A stretch of 64,000 nucleotides of DNA from an uncultured Gallionellaceae bacterium (GCA_903847155.1 CAINCU010000075.1:1-64000), one strand, 5' to 3'; counted from the stretch's first letter, positions 25,803-34,125 are shown. Translations and numbers: made by a program. The notes: a model not told the origin generated them from the letters alone.

Positions 25803-26918
25803 TCAGCCTGCGGCTGCCGCTTGCGCGCAAAGGTAAGGGATTCCTCCGGCGAGACGCTCATGTCCGAGCGCGAGAATGTTCCTTGCGGCATTGACGTCGC
25901 GATCATGAACGGCACCGCATTCATGACAAGTCCATTCTCTTATTCCAAGACCTACTCTACCTTTCGGACTGCTATCGCTGATTGAGCGACAGCACGAACA
26001 AGTCTGGGTGGTGTTTCTTTCGTTTACGACTTCAAACACAACTGATCGCGCTATCGCTTTGTACTCCAGTTGTGTCTTGAGCATGCCCCAGCCGGTATCC
26101 AATACCGACTTGGCCATACGTGTTTTTACCAGCTTCCTGCTACTCACATCGCCCACGAAGATGGCGCCGTAGTTCTCAGCCATCGTGGTCGTGAACTTGT
26201 GCAGCGCATCCTGGCGAGAATTCTTGATCCGGGCGTGAATGGTTTTGATGAGGTGGGTCTTGTTCGCGCGCTGGGCCTTGGCCATCCGCTCAGCAAATTC
26301 ATCGGTTATGCGACGACGATCCAGCTTCTCTCCGTCCGAACAAGTGGCAACCGTTTTGAGGCCGAGATCGATGCCGACGGCAGCCAGGCCTTCGCCGGGC
26401 TTTGTTTCGACCTTCACTGTGGTGTTGAAGTACCACCGGCCCCGGGCATCCTGCGAGAATGATCCGGTGCCCAGTTCATACTTCGAGAGGTCGTAGCTGT
26501 CCCAGATACCGAAGACTTCACCACAGAAGCGGATCTGGCCATTCACCAGTTTCACGCCGGCCGCTTTGAAGGGAATCCAGCCCAACGCCCGCTTTGAGCC
26601 GCTGGAACAGCGCCATTGCAGTTTGTTTTTCTTGAACTGGCGGCGGGACTTGGCGTGCTGGGCAATGACGGACTGTACCGTGGCAGCGCCGATAGTCAGA
26701 CCGCGTTCTGCCCGAATGCCTCTGAGCTCTTTGTTCAGATCAAACTCGGAGGTGTTGCAGTTCATGTAACCGACGCCAGGAATTGGCACCCAGGCGTAGT
26801 TGGCGGTCAATTCATTCGCTGCGTTAAACACTTGATTCACTTCGAAAGCCCACTGCGACAGTTGCTTCGCATGCTTGTCTTTGACGCGAGTTCGGAGGGT
26901 TTTGGTGTGAAGTGCCAT
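25803..26918 (-). CDS. tnpB: TnpB, RNA-guided RuvC-like nuclease of an IS200/IS605 element
   Basis: A 371-residue protein starting at 26918. RuvC Asp184 is in GIDLGLKT and the last Asp is in HDRDVNAARN (339-341). The zinc finger has Cys307/310 (TCSCC) and Cys331/334 (CHEC). The second catalytic position reads FVGDVSS (about 254-260) and lacks the usual Glu; a Glu occurs instead at VNE (300). TnpB lineages with a relocated glutamate are known, so activity is plausible. The reading frame is intact. TnpB uses a guide RNA from its own 3' end to cut DNA and favour element retention. Confidence 0.9.
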   Translation of the reverse strand: MALHTKTLRTRVKDKHAKQLSQWAFEVNQVFNAANELTANYAWVPIPGVGYMNCNTSEFDLNKELRGIRAERGLTIGAATVQSVIAQHAKSRRQFKKNKLQWRCSSGSKRALGWIPFKAAGVKLVNGQIRFCGEVFGIWDSYDLSKYELGTGSFSQDARGRWYFNTTVKVETKPGEGLAAVGIDLGLKTVATCSDGEKLDRRRITDEFAERMAKAQRANKTHLIKTIHARIKNSRQDALHKFTTTMAENYGAIFVGDVSSRKLVKTRMAKSVLDTGWGMLKTQLEYKAIARSVVFEVVNERNTTQTCSCCRSISDSSPKGRVGLGIREWTCHECGAVHDRDVNAARNILALGHERLAGGIPYLCAQAAAAG

Positions 26919-26930
26919 TGCGTTATTATA

Positions 26931-26948
26931 ACAGAACGATCGTTCTGT
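26931..26948. promoter_or_regulatory. Perfect 18-bp palindrome upstream of tnpB
   Basis: ACAGAACGATCGTTCTGT is self-complementary over its full length and begins 13 bases upstream of the tnpB start codon. It could be a repressor operator or a structure covering the ribosome site. Nothing in the window identifies the binder. Confidence 0.55.
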
Positions 26949-27174
26949 AATAAAGTTAGGCCATTCGTTAAATAACAAAGACGGGACGCCTGCGGCATCC
27001 GCGCTATCCTTCTCAGCCCTGAAGGGCAGAGTTTTTCGCGCAAATCTGATAAAATTATTTCCAGCTAGGAGTAAATGCGTGTAAAGATTCAATTGAGCCA
27101 CGTTTATCATCCCAATTTTAAAATTGCACCCTGAAATAACTGACCGATGAGACACTTCATCGATATGCATTCAG

Positions 27175-27918
27175 TCATCCTGTCTGTGCCACACTATCTA
27201 TGAAGTAATTCAAAATTAGACGATCATTCTGTTTAATGTCATTAAACTCAATACCGATTTTGAAGCCTTCTCCATCTTCCTTATGATGAACATTTCTGAT
27301 GGTTGCCGGAACATTCATTTTTTCAGAATTTCCATCAAGTTCAACAAATAATTCAGTTTGTACATGATCCCCTATTGTCCCTATCTGCTCTGAAGAATCC
27401 ACCATAGCTCCGAAAACACTTACATCATGCAACATGGCTGATATAACGGTATTGTTTGATCGTGAAACATTTACTGGCAAAGCCACATCAACGCGCAATG
27501 CTTTACGAACAATCCGGCTCTCCATATTGTGTGGCCAAGAAAACATGATAAAGGAGAATGGGGTAGTGTATCCACAGATTACTTCGGTAGTAAATGCATA
27601 GGCGAATTTGCCATTGAATCCGCGAATAACGAATTTCTCCCCTTTAAGTATCCACATTCCCTCTCCATATTTGAATGGCAAGGTTGTCAATAAGCAATTG
27701 CCTTTGATAAACCCTATAAACTTCACCCAGTGATGCACTAGCGAAGTATCAGCAACGACTTGGATTTGCATAGTATCGCCGGGATAGAGCTTGAGAGATT
27801 CGAAATTAGTCCCTGCAGTCTGGTTATCTATACCTGTATTTATACCTGTATTTATATCTGTATTTATATCTGTATTTATATCTGTATTTATATCTGTATT
27901 TATATCTGTATTTGTCAT
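27175..27918 (-). CDS. PilZ-domain protein, YcgR-like, with variable N-terminal repeat
   Basis: A 247-residue protein (ATG 27918). An alternative TTG at 27954 would overlap the hynL stop and add 12 residues. Residues 1-30 are tetrapeptide repeats of the DINT type. Residues 40-130 resemble the YcgR N-terminal domain. The PilZ domain follows, with the c-di-GMP ligands in RKALR (RxxxR) and DVSVFG (DxSxxG). YcgR proteins slow flagellar motors when c-di-GMP rises. It directly follows hynL in the same direction, so hydrogenase and motility or attachment may be co-regulated. Confidence 0.8.
   Translation of the reverse strand: MTNTDINTDINTDINTDINTDINTGINTGIDNQTAGTNFESLKLYPGDTMQIQVVADTSLVHHWVKFIGFIKGNCLLTTLPFKYGEGMWILKGEKFVIRGFNGKFAYAFTTEVICGYTTPFSFIMFSWPHNMESRIVRKALRVDVALPVNVSRSNNTVISAMLHDVSVFGAMVDSSEQIGTIGDHVQTELFVELDGNSEKMNVPATIRNVHHKEDGEGFKIGIEFNDIKQNDRLILNYFIDSVAQTG
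27830..27913. repeat. Seven 12-bp tandem repeats in the PilZ gene
   Basis: Five units of ATATCTGTATTT and two of ATACCTGTATTT in direct tandem, starting within the first codons of the gene. Each unit adds four residues, so copy-number change by slippage would alter linker length without shifting the frame. Confidence 0.9.
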
Positions 27919-27950
27919 GGTATCCCAACCGAACGTTGATACGTGCTTGC

Positions 27951-29720
27951 TCAAACCACTTTCACCTGCATCAATTCCTTACCATCCGGATCAGTCAGAT
28001 GCACCGCACAGGCAATGCAAGGATCGAAGCTGTGGATGGTGCGCAGAATTTCGATCGGCTGTTTCACATCGTAAAGTTGGTGACCTTTCAGCGCTGCTTC
28101 ATATGGCCCCTGATTGCCCGCCGCATCGCGCGGTCCGGCGTTCCAGGTGCTGGGCACGATGGCCTGGTAGTTGGAAATTTTCTGATCGTCGATAACGATC
28201 CAGTGTGACAACCCTCCGCGCGGTGCTTCCATCACGCCCACGCCTTGCGCATGGCTTGGCCAGGTCGATGGTTCCCATTTCGTTTCATTGAATGTCTTCA
28301 CATCGCCTGCCTTGATGTTGGCGACCAGCTGGTCGTACCAGCCCTGCATCGAGTCGGCGACGATCTTGGTTTCCAGCGTGCGCGCGGCGGTGCGTCCCAG
28401 TGTCGAATACAGTGCCTGTACCGGCAAGTCAAGTTTATTCAGCGTCATACCGACCAGTTCCTTGGTCTGTTCATGCCCGCTGGCATACAGCATCAGCACG
28501 CGCGCCAGCGACCCGACTTCGACCGGCCTGCCCTTCCAGCGCGGCGACTTCATCCAGGAATAATCCTTGTCCACATCCAGATGGTCGTAGGGCGGTTTCG
28601 GCCCGGTGTAGTCGAGCTTGGTTTCGCCCTTGTACGGATGCAGCCCCTGCGCCTTGCCCACGGAATAGTCGTACCACGCGTGACTGACGAATTCCTGGAT
28701 TTCGCTTTCCGCATTGAGGTCGATCGGATGAATTTTGCTCAGGTCACGATCCAGAATCACGCCGGAGGGAATCATGTAGGAAGACGGATCGGACATACCC
28801 TTGGCCGGAAATTCGCCGAAGGTGAGGAAATTGCCCACGCCCTCGCCCTGCTTCGCCCAGTCCTTGTAGAACCCGGCAATCGCCAGCGTGTCCGGCACAT
28901 ACACTTGATCGACGAATTCGCGCATCTGGTTGATGGCGTTCTGCACGATCTGCAGTCCAACCACGTTAAGCGCTGTTGCGGAATCGCCGCCACGAAAATG
29001 CGGGCCGTTGCCCTGCCCCGGATGGTTAGGGTCGATACTGATCGCACACGGCACACCGCCCACCAGGAACATCGGGTGCGGATTCTTGCCGCCGAACACG
29101 GCATGCAATTTCACCACGTCGCGCTGCCACGCCAGCGCCTCCAGATAATGCGCCACCGCCATCAGGTTGGCTTCCGGCGGCAGCTTGTAGGCCGGGTGCC
29201 CCCAATAGCCGTTGGCGAAGATGCCCAACTGGCCTGCCTCGACAAAGCCTTTGAGTTTTTTCTGCACGTCGCTGAAATAGCCCGGTGACGATTTGGCATA
29301 ACCGGAAATGCTTTGCGCCAATGCCGAAGTCGCCTTGGGATCGGCCTTCAGCGCCGACACCACATCCACCCAGTCCAACGCGTGCAAATGATAGAAGTGC
29401 ATCACGTGATCGTGGATGTATTGCGCACCTATCATCAGGTTGCGAATCAATTCCGCGTTGTGCGGCACTTCGATCTTCAGTGCGTTCTCCACCGAGCGCA
29501 CCGAGGCGATACCGTGCACCAGCGTGCACACGCCGCAAATGCGCTGCGCAAAGGCCCAAGCATCGCGCGGGTCGCGTCCGCGCAGGATGAGCTCGATGCC
29601 GCGCACCATGGTTCCGGCGGATGAAGCGCGCGTGATGAAGCCTTCGGCATCGGTCTCCGCTTCGATGCGCAAGTGGCCTTCGATGCGAGTGACCGGGTCA
29701 ACTACGATGGTTTGCGTCAT
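27951..29720 (-). CDS. hynL: [NiFe] hydrogenase large subunit (Isp-type, HynL)
   Basis: A 589-residue subunit binding the Ni-Fe(CN)2CO site. The four cysteine ligands are in RICGVC near the N-terminus and DPCIACAVH near the C-terminus. Fifteen residues follow that His and would be removed by the maturation protease HynD after nickel insertion. Gene order hynS-isp1-isp2-x-hynL identifies the Isp group of membrane-bound hydrogenases known from Thiocapsa and Allochromatium, able to pass H2 electrons to the membrane and Hdr-like subunits. It starts 10 bases after the unknown 145-residue gene. Confidence 0.95.
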   Translation of the reverse strand: MTQTIVVDPVTRIEGHLRIEAETDAEGFITRASSAGTMVRGIELILRGRDPRDAWAFAQRICGVCTLVHGIASVRSVENALKIEVPHNAELIRNLMIGAQYIHDHVMHFYHLHALDWVDVVSALKADPKATSALAQSISGYAKSSPGYFSDVQKKLKGFVEAGQLGIFANGYWGHPAYKLPPEANLMAVAHYLEALAWQRDVVKLHAVFGGKNPHPMFLVGGVPCAISIDPNHPGQGNGPHFRGGDSATALNVVGLQIVQNAINQMREFVDQVYVPDTLAIAGFYKDWAKQGEGVGNFLTFGEFPAKGMSDPSSYMIPSGVILDRDLSKIHPIDLNAESEIQEFVSHAWYDYSVGKAQGLHPYKGETKLDYTGPKPPYDHLDVDKDYSWMKSPRWKGRPVEVGSLARVLMLYASGHEQTKELVGMTLNKLDLPVQALYSTLGRTAARTLETKIVADSMQGWYDQLVANIKAGDVKTFNETKWEPSTWPSHAQGVGVMEAPRGGLSHWIVIDDQKISNYQAIVPSTWNAGPRDAAGNQGPYEAALKGHQLYDVKQPIEILRTIHSFDPCIACAVHLTDPDGKELMQVKVV

Positions 29721-29730
29721 GTCATATTCC

Positions 29731-30168
29731 TCAAACGTTCAGATATTCCGCCAGAATGCGGTATTGCGCAGCGGCCTCGGCATTGTCGGTGCCGCGACCG
29801 GCGGCGATGCTCTCGCAGGTGCGCGCCATGCGCGCGTGCATCGCGGCCTCCCACGCCGGACTGTCGCCCGCCTTGAGACAGGACAGCGCCGCTTGCGCCA
29901 CGAAGTGGCCGGCCTGGCTGTTCCAGTCGCACTCGTGTCCGCACTGGGTAAAGCTGTCCACGCTGGCTTTATTGACCGACTGGAATGCGGCAAGGAGTTC
30001 GTCTTCGGTGATGTCGTTGCGCTTGCCCACATTGATTGCACTCTTCACTCTGCCATCCTGGCTCAGCGCCAGCACGTTCTCTGCAAAACGCGCCGCGACC
30101 ACACGCTGTCCGGCTCTGGATAACTCGCCCAAGGCCACCTTGAAATCGTTGTCGTTTTTGATGGTCAT
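29731..30168 (-). CDS. Unknown 145-residue protein inside the hydrogenase operon
   Basis: An alpha-helical soluble protein of 145 residues with no recognised family. It is coupled to isp2 by an ATGA overlap and has a good internal ribosome site (AGGAGG). It contains a Cys pair in TQCGHEC (76 and 80) plus Cys97 and Cys118, with His78, a set that could bind a metal or cluster. The first part repeats short helical segments (ARFAENVLALSQDG, AAFQSVNKASVDSF). It is absent from the standard Isp gene order, so it may be an accessory or assembly subunit specific to this lineage. Confidence 0.8.
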   Translation of the reverse strand: MTIKNDNDFKVALGELSRAGQRVVAARFAENVLALSQDGRVKSAINVGKRNDITEDELLAAFQSVNKASVDSFTQCGHECDWNSQAGHFVAQAALSCLKAGDSPAWEAAMHARMARTCESIAAGRGTDNAEAAAQYRILAEYLNV

Positions 30169-31436
30169 CTTGCCTCCTTTTCTTGCGTCAGATGCGCGGC
30201 AATCATCTCGGTCAGCCCCACCACCGGGATATTCATGTGGTAGTGCTCCAACCCTTCCTCCAGCACGATGCGGCAATTGGCGCAGGCGGTGACCAATGTC
30301 TTCGCGCCGGTCTCTTCCAATTGTGTTTTCTTGATCTTGAACGCCTGCAAGCGCAACGGCTCCGCTTCTTCGATGGCGCTCACTCCGCCACCGCCTCCGC
30401 AGCACCAGTTCATCTTGCCGTGGTCGGCGCTTTCCACATAATTCTTCGCCACCAGCTTCAGCAGATTGCGCGGTTGTTCGAGCACGCCGCCGCGCCGCAC
30501 CAACTGGCACGGATCATGGAAAGTCAAACGTGCCTCCTCGAAACCCGTCGTCTTCAGCAGTCCCGCGCTGCGGAACCCGTCCAGCACTTCCAGGATGTGC
30601 AGCACCTCGAAGGTATAGGGACGACCAATCAGGTTGGGGCCTTCCCATCGCAATGCGGTGAAGGCGTGGCCGCACTCCGGGCTGATCACCGTTTTGACCT
30701 TAAGTTTTTCCGCGCCATCGACGATGCGCTGCACCAGCACTCGCGCAATGTCGGAAGCGCCGATCTGGATGCCGCTGTTGGTGGCCTCAAACGCTTCCGA
30801 ACACAGCGTCCAGCTCTTGCCAGCCTGCTTCATGATCTTGGCGACTGCGCCCAGATATTCCGGGAAGTTGATGATCTCCATCGAAGACATCAGCACCATG
30901 TATTCCGCACCCATCACGTCCAGCGGAATCTCGATGCCGGTATCTGCCTGCACATGCTTCATCTGCGCTTTCACCGCAGGCAGACGCACACCCATCGGAC
31001 TGCCGATCTCCACCGAACGCGTGCTCGCACCGACCAGCCCCGCCGGTGCATGACCGGAAGCGGCCATGCCTTCGCGCATCTTGCGGATCATGTAGGTCAT
31101 GTCGTTACCTACCGGACACACCATGGCACAACGTGCGCACATCGTGCAACTGTCGTAAACCAGCGGCTCCCATTCGGCCAGCTCGGCATCTGTCACCGGC
31201 TTGCTCAAACCGAGCATCTTTCCCAGCTTGCCCAGCAGCGTGTATTCCTGCTGCCACACGCGGCGCAACGGTTCCAGTTTGTGGATCGGCGTGTACTTGG
31301 GATCGCCGGTTGTGGTGTAGAACAGACACGCTTCAGCGCACAGTCCGCAATGCACACAGCTGGAGAAGAAACTGGCGATGGGCGCGTCAATGACTTCCTT
31401 GAAGGAGTTGATACCTTTGCTCAGAGATGCAGTCAC
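30165..31436 (-). CDS. isp2: Isp2: Fe-S/CCG-domain electron-transfer subunit (HdrD/GlpC-like)
   Basis: A 423-residue protein starting at GTG 31436, which overlaps the isp1 stop (GTGA). Two [4Fe-4S] ferredoxin motifs lie in the first 120 residues (CVHCGLCAEACLF and CTMCARCAMVCPVG). Two CCG domains follow (HDPCQLVRRGG, NWCCGGGGG, TACANCRIVLEEG), as in HdrD, which binds a special cluster. Isp2 relays electrons between the hydrogenase and Isp1 or the quinone pool. Confidence 0.92.
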   Translation of the reverse strand: MTASLSKGINSFKEVIDAPIASFFSSCVHCGLCAEACLFYTTTGDPKYTPIHKLEPLRRVWQQEYTLLGKLGKMLGLSKPVTDAELAEWEPLVYDSCTMCARCAMVCPVGNDMTYMIRKMREGMAASGHAPAGLVGASTRSVEIGSPMGVRLPAVKAQMKHVQADTGIEIPLDVMGAEYMVLMSSMEIINFPEYLGAVAKIMKQAGKSWTLCSEAFEATNSGIQIGASDIARVLVQRIVDGAEKLKVKTVISPECGHAFTALRWEGPNLIGRPYTFEVLHILEVLDGFRSAGLLKTTGFEEARLTFHDPCQLVRRGGVLEQPRNLLKLVAKNYVESADHGKMNWCCGGGGGVSAIEEAEPLRLQAFKIKKTQLEETGAKTLVTACANCRIVLEEGLEHYHMNIPVVGLTEMIAAHLTQEKEAR

Positions 31437-32092
31437 GAGGCCACCCCCTTTCTTCCAAAGATGTCACCGTTATACCAACGCGAAATAAACAACGAGAAAG
31501 TGTGGAAAAGTTTGGTGAACGGCAGCACCACCAGCAACAACTCCACCGAGAACAGATGCAGCGCCAACATCAGCGTGTATTCAAACAACAGGTGGTGGTA
31601 TGCCATGTAGCCGGTGAGCAACGGCAGCAGCGTCACCGCCCACGCCAGATAATCGCCGAAGCCGGACAACAAACGTTTCACCGGACTATTCAGGCGGTGC
31701 GCCAGCAACACACCCAAGGCCACCATCGCCGCGACCACCGAGGCATCCACCAGCGGCGTGGGCAAATTAGGCCAGCTCAAACCGGTCATGCTGCGGAAGA
31801 ATGCAATGTGCGCCGCAAGAAAGAAGATGGCCAGAAACAGCCCGGCGTGGAACACATAGCCGCTGATGTACGACACCGCATGGTGCTTCATCATGCCTTG
31901 CGCAGGCAGCGAGCGCGTGAACATCGTGCGCCAGCCGCTGCCAGGAGAATTGCTGCGCGGCTTGGCAAAATCAGGCTTGCGCCCGAGGCTGAAAATTTCA
32001 AACAAGCGCAACACGACTCCGGCGACGAACACCATCAGCGCCCAGTTCAATGCGCTGCCGCGCGCAAAGGTTAGAAGGTCGAGATGGGTCAT
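31433..32092 (-). CDS. isp1: Isp1: membrane cytochrome b subunit (NarI-like)
   Basis: A 219-residue protein with about five membrane segments and paired His residues in or near them (HHAVSYISGYVFHAGLF, LLAHRLNSP, YMAYHHLLF) suited to ligate two b hemes, as in NarI and DsrM. It anchors the hydrogenase and exchanges electrons with quinone. It overlaps hynS by 4 bases (ATGA) and isp2 by 4 bases. Confidence 0.92.
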   Translation of the reverse strand: MTHLDLLTFARGSALNWALMVFVAGVVLRLFEIFSLGRKPDFAKPRSNSPGSGWRTMFTRSLPAQGMMKHHAVSYISGYVFHAGLFLAIFFLAAHIAFFRSMTGLSWPNLPTPLVDASVVAAMVALGVLLAHRLNSPVKRLLSGFGDYLAWAVTLLPLLTGYMAYHHLLFEYTLMLALHLFSVELLLVVLPFTKLFHTFSLFISRWYNGDIFGRKGVAS

Positions 32093-33204
32093 TTCTCCTC
32101 CCGCGTCAGTTCCTGCACCGTCACTTTTTCATGCGCCGCTTTCGCCGCTGCCTTGGTGGAGCGGTTGTGCCAAGTGATCGCCACGCCCGCTGCCGCGCCG
32201 ACTGCCGCCGCCGCGCCCAACATGGAGGGAGTCATCGACACCGGCATCGACAGCGCTTTGTAGAACGATCCCGCATCCCAGAAATTCGGCTCGGAACAGC
32301 CGATGCAGCCGTGGCCGGATTGGATGGGGAAGCTGGTGCCGTCGTTCCACTTCGTGGTGGCGCAGGCGTTGTAGGTCACCGGGCCTTTGCAGCCGAGCTT
32401 GAACAGACACCAGCCATTGCGCGCCGCTTCATCGTCGAAGCTCTGCGCGAACTTGCCCTGGTCGTAGAACGGGCGGCGGTAGCAGCGGTCGTGGATGGTG
32501 TCGCCGTAAAAAGATTTCGGCCGACCCAGACTATCCAGTTCCGGGATGCTGCCGAAGGTCAGGAAATACGCCAGCACGCCGGTCATCACGACCGGGATCG
32601 GCGGGCAACCGGGCACGTTGATGATGGGCTTGTCCTTGACGATGTCGCTCACCGCCACCGCGCCGGTCGGGTTCGGATCGGCCTTGGGGATGCCGCCGAA
32701 AGCCGCGCAAGTCCCCACCGCCACAATCGCCGCCGCTCCCTTCGCGGTTTCCACCAGCATGTCGTGATTGCTGATGCCGGCGATGCAGGAGAAGCCGGGA
32801 TTGCCCAGCGGGATAGAGCCATCCACGATCAATAAATATTTGCCGTCGTTGTCCTTCATCGCCTGCATGCGCGCCTGTTCGGCGGCCTCGCCCGAAGCGG
32901 CTTGCAGCGTGTGGTGGTAATCGAGCGAGATCAGATCGAAGATCAGATTTTCCAGCGTCGGCGAATGCGAACGCGTGATGGATTCAGTGCAGCCGGTGCA
33001 TTCCTGGAACGACAACCAGATCACCGATTGCCGTCGCGCCTTGCTGATCGCCGCCGCCATCACCTCCGCCATCGCGGGCGGCAACGCCAGCATCGCCGTC
33101 ATCGCAGTACAGAACTTGAGAAATTCGCGGCGGGTGACCCCGCGCTGTAGCAGACCTTCACCTACTGTTCCGGGTATGACTTCCGGGTGCGGCGTTTTCT
33201 TCAT
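32089..33204 (-). CDS. hynS: [NiFe] hydrogenase small subunit with Tat signal (HynS)
   Basis: A 371-residue protein starting at 33204 behind AGGGAG. A Tat signal with TRREFLKF (24-31) and a hydrophobic stretch exports the folded heterodimer. Cys ligands of three Fe-S clusters are visible: ECTGCTES and VGTCAAFGG with NVPGCPP (proximal), DRCYRR with WCLFKLGCKGP (distal), and CATTKWND with HGCIGCSEPNF (medial). The C-terminus has a membrane-anchor-like segment (AAAAVGAAAGVAI). First gene of the operon; a candidate FNR site lies about 90 bases upstream. Confidence 0.95.
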   Translation of the reverse strand: MKKTPHPEVIPGTVGEGLLQRGVTRREFLKFCTAMTAMLALPPAMAEVMAAAISKARRQSVIWLSFQECTGCTESITRSHSPTLENLIFDLISLDYHHTLQAASGEAAEQARMQAMKDNDGKYLLIVDGSIPLGNPGFSCIAGISNHDMLVETAKGAAAIVAVGTCAAFGGIPKADPNPTGAVAVSDIVKDKPIINVPGCPPIPVVMTGVLAYFLTFGSIPELDSLGRPKSFYGDTIHDRCYRRPFYDQGKFAQSFDDEAARNGWCLFKLGCKGPVTYNACATTKWNDGTSFPIQSGHGCIGCSEPNFWDAGSFYKALSMPVSMTPSMLGAAAAVGAAAGVAITWHNRSTKAAAKAAHEKVTVQELTREEK

Positions 33205-33293
33205 GATGACTCCCTGTGTTGGGTGAACCATGGAATGCGGGTGCATTCTGCGCGGACGAACTTGCTTGGTCAAATTATCTACTGAATCCTTTG

Positions 33294-33307
33294 TTGATAA
33301 ATTTCAA
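33294..33307. promoter_or_regulatory. Candidate FNR/Anr box upstream of hynS
   Basis: TTGATAAATTTCAA matches the FNR consensus TTGAT-N4-ATCAA at nine of ten positions. It lies about 90 bases before the hynS start, consistent with activation at low oxygen. Confidence 0.5.
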
Positions 33308-33327
33308 AACAACACCTCGTGTAGATG

Positions 33328-33391
33328 GCCGTCAATAGGCGATCTGCATCAGTCGATGCATGGAGAATGGTGTGGTTATTGGCTTGCGAGC
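33328..33391 (+). repeat. REP-like palindrome, copy 5, overlapping a gene end
   Basis: Core CCGTCAATAGGCGATCT, a GCATC/GATGC inner stem and a second half ending TTATTGGCTTGCG. The second half overlaps the last codons of the secreted-protein gene on the minus strand and supplies its stop. Confidence 0.8.
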
Positions 33392-34074
33392 GAGAGGGTG
33401 ATGGGCGACTGCTGCTCGACGGAGGTGAGGGTGCTGGTGCCGTTGGGGGCGAGGGTGGAGGAGATTTTCCAGTACATCCCCTTCGGGGCGCAATATTCCT
33501 GTATCCAGTTATCGCCGACAGGGCCGCTCACCGCATGGAAGTAATATTTCACCGTGACTTTGACGCTGCCGAAATCCACCAGGATGGTGGCGCTGTCCTT
33601 GCCGACGTAGCCTGCTTCGGGGAGGTAGACATATAGTTGATTGGCCGCAACAAAATCACCTTCGCCAAATCTGTTTCCATCCGCTTCGGTAATTAAGCGC
33701 AATACACCATGCTTGGGCTGTTGCAGGATGGTGGTGGCCGGGCTGGTGACGGTCCGGTTTTCGTGCATCTCAAAGTAAGACTGTGATGAGTAAATTGGAG
33801 CAAGCCCATTTTCACCTGAGTAGTTTTGATTTGGCGCTGTGGCACAGATACCGATGGTGCGTACTGTCGTCGCATTTCCTGCTTGCGCCTGATTCGCCTG
33901 GGCGATCATCACCGGCACATTCTGCGGCGGGACGTTGGGCATAGCGGGAACAGCCATAGCCTTGGTTGATTGACCTCCCGCCAAACCCGCCTTGCTGTAA
34001 TCCACCGCCGCCGCTTGCGCCACGCTTCCCATCACACTCAACAGCAATGCCACCCAGCCGATATACGCTCTCAT
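33376..34074 (-). CDS. Hypothetical exported protein
   Basis: A 232-residue protein starting at 34074 behind AGGGGGTGG. A signal peptide covers about 1-22 (YIGWVALLLSVMGSVAQAAA). A Pro/Ala/Gln-rich stretch follows, then a beta-rich domain (ATTILQQPKHGVLRLITEAD, LYVYLPEAGYVGKDSATILV) resembling Ig-like or cadherin-like modules used in adhesins and surface proteins. The last residues (ASQ, stop) are encoded by a REP-like repeat, so the original end may have been different. It is separate from the hydrogenase operon. Confidence 0.7.
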   Translation of the reverse strand: MRAYIGWVALLLSVMGSVAQAAAVDYSKAGLAGGQSTKAMAVPAMPNVPPQNVPVMIAQANQAQAGNATTVRTIGICATAPNQNYSGENGLAPIYSSQSYFEMHENRTVTSPATTILQQPKHGVLRLITEADGNRFGEGDFVAANQLYVYLPEAGYVGKDSATILVDFGSVKVTVKYYFHAVSGPVGDNWIQEYCAPKGMYWKISSTLAPNGTSTLTSVEQQSPITLSLASQ

Positions 34075-34125
34075 ACCACCCCCTGAAAAATTGAATTGAA
34101 CATCACCCCAACCAGCCACACCGCT

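Larger units (their letters stand above)
25785..27045 (-). mobile_element. IS200/IS605-family element carrying only tnpB
   Basis: The element holds one gene, tnpB, and no tnpA transposase, so movement would need TnpA in trans. The right end (left on this strand) is placed at TTGACAT (25785-25791), preceded on the minus strand by a CAGCC/GGCTG hairpin; this is where the guide-RNA scaffold of TnpB elements ends. The left end is placed near 27045 from hairpins at about 26983-27000 and 27016-27027 (GCCCTGAAGGGC). There are no terminal inverted repeats, as expected for the family. The boundaries are estimates. Confidence 0.7.

Noticed and set aside
27830-27913. CRISPR-like array
   Set aside because: The 12-bp units are directly adjacent without spacers and in frame with the PilZ gene; it is a microsatellite.
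28245-29288. 347-codon open frame opposite hynL
   Set aside because: Antisense to a clear hydrogenase large-subunit gene; no ribosome site or domain.
30183-31610. 475-codon open frame opposite isp2/isp1
   Set aside because: It covers the complement of two well-supported hydrogenase genes and encodes a His/Gln/Arg-rich product with no motif.
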